Source: Leptospirillum sp. (GTDB taxonomy: Bacteria; Nitrospirota; Leptospirillia; Leptospirillales; Leptospirillaceae). Taken from it: a stretch of 6,931 bases of DNA. The notes below the pieces were generated by a model that searched no databases, was not told the DNA's origin, and worked only from the letters and a program-made list of their open reading frames with translations. Every line of letters starts with the position of its first letter. Positions within the stretch are counted from its first letter, which is position 1. Both the position numbers and the translations under genes were made by a program. The DNA is taken from NCBI GenBank assembly GCA_027346125.1, contig DAIEST010000031.1:1-6931 (forward strand). Direction: 5' to 3'. Shown one piece after another: positions 1 through 6,061 of the stretch.

Positions 1-2232
1 ATCGCCGTTTTCCAGAGATCCGACATCAACATCATTCAGCATAAGACGGAGCATATGGGCAAGAGCCGCCGCTGTAACCGATTTGTCCGAAGGAAGTCCC
101 GGACGTGGACGGATCGTCAGAGTCCGTTGCGTTTCCTGTTCTGGCGATTCTATATCCACCAGTCCGGGGATTGTCTTCAACTTCTCCGAAAGTTGTCTCC
201 CGAACAAATCCAGCCTATGCCGGGAGGGCCCCATCAAAATAATCTGAAGTGGAATTTCCCGACCGTTCCCTCCCAGAAGTGACAGATGATCGACTGATGC
301 CGAGTCCAGAGAATTCCCGACAAAGAGATTTCTTGCCATTGCCATGGACTGCTCCTGGGAGATGGACCTCTCTTTCCGGGACTTCATGGAAACATACAGG
401 TACCCTTGATTGATCGGCATCTGGGGAGTCCCGCCAATCTGGTAGAAGACGGACCGGATCTCCGGCATCTGACTGATTTTGTCAGAAATGGCAAGGAATC
501 TCTTGTCCGAAAAAGACAGGGAAGATGATGAACCTGCAGTCATCCGGACCAGATAAGCCCCCTGGTCCGTTCTCGGGACCAGGTCAAGCCCGATCCTGGG
601 AAAAAGCAACCCCACCAGACCTAATGCTCCGACCGTCAACCCAATCACCGATCCCGGATGAAGAAGGGACCAAAGGAGGAGGCTGCTGTATTTCCGGCGA
701 ACCCAGCCCAATAGCCGGTCCAGAACGGCAGCCCTTTGTTCCCCGCTCATTCTCCTGTCCCGCATGAACCGGGCGGCCATGACCGGCGTCAATGTCAACG
801 ACATGAACATTGACATCGCAACGGCGAAAGAGACAGTCAGGCCAAACTCATAAAAAAACTTTCCAAAAACTCCCTTCATGAATGCAACAGGGGCAAAAAC
901 GGCAATGATCGAGAACGTTGTCGCGAGGACAGCAAGACCGATTTCTCCAACACCTTCCCGGGCGGCCTGATTGGGCGGAGATCCCATCTGGCGATGACGG
1001 GCAATATTTTCAAGAACCACGATGGCATCATCCACAAGAATCCCGACCACAAGGGACAGACCCAGCATGGTGAGGGTATTCAGAGTGAAATGGAAGGCTT
1101 TCATCGCTGCAAAGGTTGAAATAATGGACGCGGGAATTGCCAAGGATGCGATCAGGGTAGCAGAAAGCGATCCTAAAAAAAGAAAGATGACAACGACGGT
1201 CAGGGATCCACCCAGAAGAAGGGTTTCCAATAATTCCCTGTTGTTCTGGCGGACAAAGCGGGAGCGGTCCATCCGGACGACCGGTCTCTGCTTCCATCCG
1301 GGAGGCCAGGCGACTTTTGAAAGCAAAGAACGGACTCCACGGGAAACTGCAGTCCCGTCCGCATCCGATCTTTTATAAATCTTGAGGCCAAGCGCTCTTT
1401 TTCCATCCAGTCGAAGAACCGAAGAAACAGACTCTTCCCCTTCCTGAACCGTTGCAAGCCTTGACAGGAGAATCCTTTTCCCGTTCGGAAGGGTAATCGG
1501 AAGCGCTCCGAGAGAAGAACGGGTCATTGGTGTCCCGGAGGTTTCGACAAGAAGCTCCTTGTTGCCCTGAGTGATCGAAGCGGTCGGGGACACCAACGAC
1601 GATTGCCTGATTTCCCTGATCAATGCGTCCATCGACAGAGAGTTGCGCGCAAGGGCTCCGGGACTGACCCAAAGGTGGATTACCCGATCCGGAGGCCAGA
1701 TGGGTTCAACTTCCGAAACACCCGGAAGGGCTCTGATCGGCCCCAGGAGATTCAGACGGATCCATGACAGATCGAGAACCCCGGACCGGGTTCCTTCGAC
1801 AGGAAAAAGTATCCAGAGAAGAGGCAGGTCCGTCGGTCGCACACGGGAGATAAGCGGAGAGGGCACGCCTGCCGGAAGGATCTGTCTTATTTGCTGGATC
1901 TTCTGCTGCACCAGGGCAAACATCTTTCCGGAGTCGGTGTTATCCGGAAAAATCAGGGTGACAGTGGATGCTCCCGGAACAGTCACCGAATGGATATGCT
2001 GAACACCCGGCAAGGTAGACAAGGCATTTTCCACCGGCAATGTGAGTCGTCTTTCGATCATCCGGGCACCTGTCCCCGGATCCTGGAATGTGACGGAAAT
2101 GATCGGGAACGAAACCTTGGGAAAAAGATTCTGGCCAAGCCTGGAATACGAGATTCCACCCGAAATCACGAGTGCCAGAACGATCATGGTCATGAAGACG
2201 GGTCTTTTCAGCGAGAAATTCGATAAGAACAT
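1..2232 (-). CDS. RND-family efflux permease (HAE1/AcrB-like), N-terminal 744 residues, runs off left edge
   Basis: Inner-membrane, proton-driven export pump of the resistance-nodulation-division family; it would work with a periplasmic adaptor and an outer-membrane channel. The frame is open from the ATG at 2232 to base 1 with no stop, so the C-terminal part (roughly 300 residues of a usual ~1040) lies outside. Seen: a short cytoplasmic start and TM1 (about 10-30), the periplasmic porter PN1/PN2 region (about 35-330, with PGTGARMIERRLTLPVENAL near 52-71 and LPGV at 74-77), TM2-TM6 (about 335-490), TM7 (about 525-545), then the second porter loop beginning DLVPRTDQGAYLV (550-562). TM4 carries the paired acids D401-D402 in GILVDDAIVVLENI, the known proton-relay aspartates of AcrB; the partner lysine of TM10 is outside. 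The substrate cannot be read from sequence. No adaptor gene precedes it; the upstream neighbour is divergent. Family assignment is secure; drug versus metal or lipid substrate is not, though the motifs look more HAE1 than CusA-like. Confidence -1.
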   Translation of the reverse strand, partial: MFLSNFSLKRPVFMTMIVLALVISGGISYSRLGQNLFPKVSFPIISVTFQDPGTGARMIERRLTLPVENALSTLPGVQHIHSVTVPGASTVTLIFPDNTDSGKMFALVQQKIQQIRQILPAGVPSPLISRVRPTDLPLLWILFPVEGTRSGVLDLSWIRLNLLGPIRALPGVSEVEPIWPPDRVIHLWVSPGALARNSLSMDALIREIRQSSLVSPTASITQGNKELLVETSGTPMTRSSLGALPITLPNGKRILLSRLATVQEGEESVSSVLRLDGKRALGLKIYKRSDADGTAVSRGVRSLLSKVAWPPGWKQRPVVRMDRSRFVRQNNRELLETLLLGGSLTVVVIFLFLGSLSATLIASLAIPASIISTFAAMKAFHFTLNTLTMLGLSLVVGILVDDAIVVLENIARHRQMGSPPNQAAREGVGEIGLAVLATTFSIIAVFAPVAFMKGVFGKFFYEFGLTVSFAVAMSMFMSLTLTPVMAARFMRDRRMSGEQRAAVLDRLLGWVRRKYSSLLLWSLLHPGSVIGLTVGALGLVGLLFPRIGLDLVPRTDQGAYLVRMTAGSSSSLSFSDKRFLAISDKISQMPEIRSVFYQIGGTPQMPINQGYLYVSMKSRKERSISQEQSMAMARNLFVGNSLDSASVDHLSLLGGNGREIPLQIILMGPSRHRLDLFGRQLSEKLKTIPGLVDIESPEQETQRTLTIRPRPGLPSDKSVTAAALAHMLRLMLNDVDVGSLENGD

Positions 2233-2244
2233 GATAAAAAGTTG

Positions 2245-2249
2245 CTCCT
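2245..2249 (-). promoter_or_regulatory. Ribosome binding site for the RND permease
   Basis: AGGAG on the minus strand, separated from the ATG at 2232 by 12 bases, which is longer than the usual 5-9. No in-frame ATG, GTG or TTG lies between it and the chosen start. The protein from that ATG begins with the short N-terminus and TM1 expected of RND pumps (FSLKRPVF), which supports the start despite the long spacing. Confidence -1.
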
Positions 2250-2296
2250 GTGGTGTCGGCCAGTTCCATCCATCAAGCAGGATTAAAGACGGATCT

Positions 2297-2325
2297 TTCG
2301 AAAATAGGCAGTTCGGGCGCATAAT
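2297..2325 (+). promoter_or_regulatory. Candidate sigma-70 promoter for the thioredoxin-like lipoprotein
   Basis: TTCGAA (2297-2302, weak -35 match) and CATAAT (2320-2325, five of six to TATAAT) with a 17-base spacer, about 53 bases upstream of the lipoprotein start. Its -10 overlaps by two bases the -10 proposed for the divergent RND gene. Pattern match only. Confidence -1.
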
Positions 2326-2351
2326 GATAACAAAGGGATCGTCCAGAACAA
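2324..2351 (-). promoter_or_regulatory. Candidate sigma-70 promoter for the RND permease
   Basis: Read on the minus strand: a -35-like TTGTTC (2351-2346, three of six consensus bases) and a -10-like TATCAT (2329-2324, five of six) with a 16-base spacer. It lies about 90 bases upstream of the RND start, in the only intergenic space available. Only pattern matching supports it, and the -35 is poor. Confidence -1.
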
Positions 2352-2369
2352 ATCCCGATTCGTGGCTGC

Positions 2370-2374
2370 GGAGG
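2370..2374 (+). promoter_or_regulatory. Ribosome binding site for the lipoprotein gene
   Basis: GGAGG with only four bases (TTTT) before the ATG at 2379. It is strong in sequence though close. It fixes the start at a Met followed by the positively charged n-region RTKR of a lipoprotein signal peptide. Confidence -1.
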
Positions 2375-2378
2375 TTTT

Positions 2379-2879
2379 ATGAGAACAAAAAGAACATTGA
2401 TATCCGGACTGTCCATTATCGGACTTCTGCTGATGACAGCGTCCTGCAACTGGTTTCTGAGCTTCCCCAAACAGGGTACGAGAGCGCCTATCAGCCACAA
2501 CCCCGTCCTCAAGATCGGGGAGCGCTACACGGATTTGTGCACGATGAACGTGCCGGACCATCTGCATCGTGAAAGCGTCAGCCATGCCGTCTTCCATCAT
2601 CGCCCCTTCCTGATCTTCTTCGGCGCTCCGGTTCATTGTACGCCATGCGTGCACGAGGACAGGCTGATCAAGGGATTGATGGATCTTTACCATTCCAGGA
2701 TGGCGTTCATCCACATCGATGACTATGAGGATTCGGAACAGCTTACCGTCCACGAATGGAGAGTGCACGGAGAGCCATGGGTCGCACTGATCAACCGCGA
2801 AGGAACCATTGCCAACGTCATCCCCGGAGATGCCAGTTACGATTCCCTCAACAACATGATCCAGAAGCTGGTCCGGTGA
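2379..2879 (+). CDS. Thioredoxin-like (TlpA-type) lipoprotein with CTPC motif
   Basis: A 166-residue, probably envelope-anchored thiol-disulfide protein. Residues 1-22 form a lipoprotein signal peptide: charged MRTKR, a hydrophobic stretch to about 20, then TAS before Cys23, the predicted lipidated residue; Thr at -3 is less usual than Leu. The mature part is about 144 residues. FLIFFGAPVHCTPC (77-90) matches the beta strand and active-site CxxC of thioredoxins (C87, C90). HIDD (112-115) fits the next strand, and GEPWVALINREGTI (131-144) matches the cis-proline loop (P133) and following strand of TlpA/thioredoxin proteins. One further Cys (C54) sits outside the active site. From the family, a role in reducing, oxidising or isomerising cysteines in envelope proteins is expected; substrate and direction are unknown. 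It is divergent from the RND pump and convergent with the CCA gene, so apparently monocistronic. The fold is well supported by motif order; the function is inference. Confidence -1.
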   Translation: MRTKRTLISGLSIIGLLLMTASCNWFLSFPKQGTRAPISHNPVLKIGERYTDLCTMNVPDHLHRESVSHAVFHHRPFLIFFGAPVHCTPCVHEDRLIKGLMDLYHSRMAFIHIDDYEDSEQLTVHEWRVHGEPWVALINREGTIANVIPGDASYDSLNNMIQKLVR

Positions 2880-2884
2880 TTCGG

Positions 2885-2905
2885 AAAACTATCCGGAGTC
2901 TCCGG
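2885..2905 (-). terminator. Weak candidate intrinsic terminator at the end of cca
   Basis: On the minus strand the last codons of cca contain CCGGA-GAC-TCCGG (2905-2893), a five-base-pair stem with a three-base loop, followed by ATAG and TTTT (2888-2885). The stem is short and the T-run brief, so this is a poor terminator by usual standards. In the plus direction a purine run follows the stem, so it would not end lipoprotein transcription. Confidence -1.
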
Positions 2906-4199
2906 GGGAAGACGGGCCCAGCCGGTTTCGAACCCACATAAGCGCTTCCCCACGGGATCGAAGCTTTCCGGAACGTTGCAGGTTCCTGACCTCTGAAAGA
3001 AGTTCGCTCAGGAAGGCGGAAGGAGAAACGCCTTCCCGGAGAAGATCATCCCCGGTCAGAAGAGTGGGAGATTCTTCGGAAGCCCTGAAAAATTTTTTCC
3101 AGAATCCAATCCGCTCCACCGGAGACCGGATTGCGAGGAGATAGGCGGACTCCAGGGGAATTCTTCCCGCTTCCCGCCACCAGCCGCCTTCCTCCTCCGT
3201 GCAACGTTCTTCGAACAAATGGAATACTCCCCTGTCGTTCTTCTGGAAAAGGGTTTCACGGATACGTTCCTTCACCCTGTCCGGAACCCCGAACAGGGAA
3301 GTGGCTCTCTGGAACTCTTTTCTGGAAATCCCATAAAGAAATGCCAAAAGGAAAAGGAGTTCCGGATTGTATTTTCCATTTCGCAGAAAAGGGGCGACAT
3401 CTTGCCGGAGATGAAGCCACCGGATCAGCCTCAGTCGCCTTGGCCCCGTACTTCTGAGTGATGGCAGCATTGTTCCCCATGGCACCCGGGCAAGCCATTC
3501 AAACACGATTGGAAGAGGGTCCGGTTCCGCGACCATGTTCCGGACCTCATCCCAGAGACGGCTTCGGGAAACCGAAGATAAAAAACAGGAATCTCTCGCC
3601 CTGACGAGAGCATCTTCCGTTCCCCCGGAAAGAACCAGCCCCATACGCTGCTGAAAACGGAACAACCGGAAGATTCGTGTCGGGTCCTCGTAAAAGGAAT
3701 CGGGGTGGAGGATTCTGAGTCTCTTCCGGGCAAGATCTTCAAGTCCCCCCAGAGGATCCAGCAGAAGAGCCTGTTCCGGAACCGGAAACGTGACAGCGAT
3801 TGCCATCGCATTGATGGAGAAATCGCGTCGTTCGAGATCTTCCTCGATCAATGCCGGGGAAACGACCGGAAGATCCCCGGGAGAAGGATAATATTCCCTT
3901 CGGCAGGACGCCAGATCAAAGCGGATCGAAACCCCTTCATGCTCAACGACGAGCCGGGACGTCCCAAGAGCAGACTCGGAAAGAACCGGGACATGAAACC
4001 TGGCCGCAATCCGCCGCCCCCACTCGATCGCGTTTCCGGAAACGGACCAGTCCATCTCAAGATTGCAGGGTTGTCCGAAAAACAAGAGATCCCTGACCCA
4101 TCCGCCAACAATGTACACGCTGCCCTCTTCTGGCTCCGGAAGGCGGAGCAGGAGACGATGCCAGAACGGAAATCGCTTGAACTCAATCTGTAAACTCAT
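2889..4199 (-). CDS. cca: CCA tRNA nucleotidyltransferase / poly(A) polymerase family (class II), with an altered motif A
   Basis: A cytoplasmic enzyme of 436 residues that adds or repairs the 3' CCA (or part of it) on tRNA using CTP and ATP. Motifs in order: VGGWVRDLL (31-39), the flexible GG...RD motif; NLEMDWSVSG (46-55), motif A; RFDLASCRREYY (93-104), giving the third carboxylate D95; EEDLERRDFSINAMAI (119-134), the RRD motif; DPLGGLEDL (148-156); YEDPTRIFRLFRF (170-182), motif D for nucleotide recognition. The tail LTGDDLLREGVSPSAFL (381-397) resembles the C-terminal domain of Aquifex/Thermotoga-type enzymes. Odd: the first aspartate of the DxD pair is Glu48 (E-M-D50), encoded by GAG at 4056-4058. 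The start has a weak ribosome site: GGGAG (4219-4215) lies 15 bases away, and AAGAG abuts the ATG. It is divergent from the TPR gene and convergent with the lipoprotein. The family is certain; whether it adds all of CCA, only part, or poly(A) cannot be settled from sequence. Confidence -1.
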   Translation of the reverse strand: MSLQIEFKRFPFWHRLLLRLPEPEEGSVYIVGGWVRDLLFFGQPCNLEMDWSVSGNAIEWGRRIAARFHVPVLSESALGTSRLVVEHEGVSIRFDLASCRREYYPSPGDLPVVSPALIEEDLERRDFSINAMAIAVTFPVPEQALLLDPLGGLEDLARKRLRILHPDSFYEDPTRIFRLFRFQQRMGLVLSGGTEDALVRARDSCFLSSVSRSRLWDEVRNMVAEPDPLPIVFEWLARVPWGTMLPSLRSTGPRRLRLIRWLHLRQDVAPFLRNGKYNPELLFLLAFLYGISRKEFQRATSLFGVPDRVKERIRETLFQKNDRGVFHLFEERCTEEEGGWWREAGRIPLESAYLLAIRSPVERIGFWKKFFRASEESPTLLTGDDLLREGVSPSAFLSELLSEVRNLQRSGKLRSRGEALMWVRNRLGPSSPGDSG

Positions 4200-4204
4200 C
4201 TCTT

Positions 4205-4215
4205 GACAGCCTGTC
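4205..4215. promoter_or_regulatory. Small perfect dyad in the cca/TPR divergent region
   Basis: GACAG-C-CTGTC, five-base arms around one central base, starting six bases upstream of the cca start codon. It is too tight to fold as an RNA hairpin but could be a protein-binding half-site pair. The same place carries a perfect TTGACA (4203-4208, plus strand) without a good -10 at the right distance. It may be chance. Confidence -1.
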
Positions 4216-4219
4216 TCCC

Positions 4220-4238
4220 GGAATTGAATTCAAGTTCC
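4220..4238. promoter_or_regulatory. Imperfect palindrome overlapping the TPR-gene promoter (possible operator)
   Basis: GGAA-TTGAATTCAA-G-TTCC: a perfect ten-base core palindrome with flanking GGAA/TTCC arms offset by one base. It covers the first four bases of the -35 candidate at 4235-4240, a position suited to a repressor site. No known regulator family is recognised from the motif. Confidence -1.
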
Positions 4239-4264
4239 CAGAACGAGGAGGGTTAAGATATAAT
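4235..4264 (+). promoter_or_regulatory. Probable sigma-70 promoter for the TPR gene
   Basis: A perfect TATAAT (4259-4264) with TTCCCA (4235-4240, four of six to TTGACA) 18 bases upstream. Transcription would begin near 4271, giving a leader of about 24 bases that includes the ribosome site. This is the most convincing promoter in the window. Confidence -1.
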
Positions 4265-4280
4265 GGAGCATCATTTACAA

Positions 4281-4285
4281 GGGAG
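4281..4285 (+). promoter_or_regulatory. Ribosome binding site for the TPR gene
   Basis: GGGAG (AAGGGAGA in context) ends nine bases before the ATG at 4295, a good spacing that supports this start. Confidence -1.
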
Positions 4286-4294
4286 ACGCCCATC

Positions 4295-6061
4295 ATGTCC
4301 AATGCCACAAGTTCCGGCTCCGAAGTTTCCCGTCAGGCAGACCACTCCGATGACGAAGGACTGAACCAGTTCCTTGGTCCACTCCAGGAACTTTTTGCCC
4401 GACGGGCATGGAGCGATTGTCTGGCGCTTCTTGACGAAGCCGAATCCCTTTTTCCGTTCTCAGGAAAAATTTCCGTCGAGCGCGGACGTGTCCACGAGGA
4501 AATGGGAGATTGGGAGAAAGCTGAAACCTGCTACTGGCAATCGGTCCAGACTCCATTCCGCCCCGTACCCGAATCCTTTCTTGCACTCGCACAGATCAAG
4601 TATCTCACAGGCGACCGGAACAAGATCCTCTGGTTCCTCGAGGAAGGGCTTGCCCACTTTCCGGGTGACAACGGTCTCCTGAGGGAGTCCGGCATCCAGA
4701 ATGGTCTTCAGGGACGGTGGTGGATCGCTCTTCCAAGACTTCGGCAAGCGGCCGAGACGCGCCCTGAAAACCCGCAGAACCTCCTGGCATATGGAGCACT
4801 GATCGAGCGTCTTGGAATTCCGGAACTGATTCCCGGACTTATTCCGACCTACCAGGCCCTGGCAAATCAGGACCCGTCGAACCTTGAATTCCAGATCCTG
4901 TACGGCAGAGCACTGGAAAAGAACAACCAGCCCCGAAAGGCGCTCAAGCATGTACGGGCCCTGCTCAAGACCAATCCCAAAAATCCGGCCCTGCTCAAGG
5001 AAATTGGACGTCTCCTCCTGAATATCAATGAGTATACCCGGGCCGTGGATTCATTCCGGATGGCCATTGAGGCCGGAGAGACCTCCGCCGAGACCCATTA
5101 TTTCATTGCCCTGTCCTATAAAATGAGCGGCAAGCCGCTGTCCGGAATAGAATCCGCCCGGAAGGCCATATCCCTCGATCCGGAGAATGCCGAATACATC
5201 ATGCTGCTGGGACTTCTGCACATTGACCTTCAGGATCCTGAGAAAGCCAACCAGGTCCTGCAGTCCACCAATGAATCCTACCCTTTTCGCAGCCTTGGAG
5301 ATCTCTATCTGCACAAGAAACTGAAAGATCACGCCATTGTCGCTTTTTCGAACGCTTTCGAGAAAGAGCCCGACCCTTACACCGGCAATATCCTGATGAA
5401 GCTTCTCTCCGAAAAAAAAGACTGGTTTCTCTTTTTTGAGACCATCGCCTGGATGGAAATCCTGTTTCCTGAGCAGATCGCCAGAAAATACCGTGCCACA
5501 AACCTCCTGAACCGATGGGAAACAGAACAGGAAGATCGCCTGACTCCTCAGGAAAAACTGGCAATCCGGGGTATTTCACTATACTTTTCAGGAAAACCCG
5601 AACAGGCTATCCCCATTCTGGAGCAGGCTGTCCTGGCCGATCCCCTGAGCGAAGTTCTCTACTGGATTCTTGGAATATCCGAAGAACAGTCGGGGAAAGC
5701 CGAACAGGCTTTCGAATGGTATCGGCGCGTTCTTCCGAGCACCCGGGAACCGGTCACCCTATTCCACTCAATGGCAAGAGTCCATCTGCGTTCAGGTGGA
5801 GGGTTCGCTGGCCTCGACAGGATTTTCGACGAGTTCAAAGCCCATTATTCCAGTCGCCCCGGTTTCTACCGGGTACTGCACGAATGGGCAATTCGGGCAG
5901 AAAACAGGAACAAGGCGGCAGAGATCCTCATAGAAGGAATGACGACCCATCCGGAAGACACTTCCCTGTATGAACTGTTCAGGCACTACCACCCGGATCT
6001 TTCGGAAATATCCACTCCTCAGAGCCTCTCTCCGGAAACGGGCAGGTCTCCCGCCGTCTGA
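4295..6061 (+). CDS. Soluble tetratricopeptide-repeat (TPR) protein, 588 residues
   Basis: A scaffold or adaptor protein built of helical TPR pairs, probably cytoplasmic: no signal peptide or membrane segment is visible. After a polar, Ser/Asp-rich leader (about 1-22), TPR-like units can be picked out at about 57-90, 92-125, 127-158, 195-229, 230-263, 264-297, 298-329, 331-360, 418-451 and 452-485, with weaker helices to about 560. The clearest units are YGRALEKNNQPRKALKHVRA (203-222), ALSYKMSGKPLSGIESARKA (272-291) and LYFSGKPEQAIPILEQAVLA (429-448), which keep the Gly and Ala positions of the TPR consensus. Segment 361-417 is rich in Trp and Phe and does not fit the repeat well. The C-terminal ~25 residues are polar (Ser, Pro, Thr). 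The repeats recall LapB (YciM), but it lacks that protein's N-terminal membrane helix and C-terminal zinc-binding cysteines (its only Cys are 42 and 79), so I do not name it so. Partners and pathway are unknown. Its end overlaps the phosphatase gene on the other strand. Confidence -1.
   Translation: MSNATSSGSEVSRQADHSDDEGLNQFLGPLQELFARRAWSDCLALLDEAESLFPFSGKISVERGRVHEEMGDWEKAETCYWQSVQTPFRPVPESFLALAQIKYLTGDRNKILWFLEEGLAHFPGDNGLLRESGIQNGLQGRWWIALPRLRQAAETRPENPQNLLAYGALIERLGIPELIPGLIPTYQALANQDPSNLEFQILYGRALEKNNQPRKALKHVRALLKTNPKNPALLKEIGRLLLNINEYTRAVDSFRMAIEAGETSAETHYFIALSYKMSGKPLSGIESARKAISLDPENAEYIMLLGLLHIDLQDPEKANQVLQSTNESYPFRSLGDLYLHKKLKDHAIVAFSNAFEKEPDPYTGNILMKLLSEKKDWFLFFETIAWMEILFPEQIARKYRATNLLNRWETEQEDRLTPQEKLAIRGISLYFSGKPEQAIPILEQAVLADPLSEVLYWILGISEEQSGKAEQAFEWYRRVLPSTREPVTLFHSMARVHLRSGGGFAGLDRIFDEFKAHYSSRPGFYRVLHEWAIRAENRNKAAEILIEGMTTHPEDTSLYELFRHYHPDLSEISTPQSLSPETGRSPAV

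Noticed and set aside
1940..2269. A minus-strand open frame starting upstream of the RND ATG at 2269
   Set aside because: It is out of frame with the RND protein and stops early. The RND frame carries the recognisable N-terminus and stays open through 744 codons.
2042..2572. A 176-codon plus-strand open frame spanning the RND start and the lipoprotein start
   Set aside because: It is antisense to the RND N-terminus and in a different frame from the lipoprotein. Its translation shows no family motif, and its 3' half covers the signal peptide and N-terminal part of the well-supported lipoprotein.
3705..4193. A 162-codon plus-strand open frame inside cca
   Set aside because: It is antisense to the conserved catalytic domain of cca. 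Its sequence is low in hydrophobic patterning and unlike any family I know.
4460..4951. A 163-codon minus-strand open frame inside the TPR gene
   Set aside because: It is a shadow of the GC-rich TPR coding frame, with no plausible start signal or motif.
6028..6056. Possible hairpin terminator at the TPR/Ppx junction (CGGG...CCCG)
   Set aside because: The stem is only four pairs with a seven-base loop, no T-run follows on either strand, and it lies inside both coding frames.
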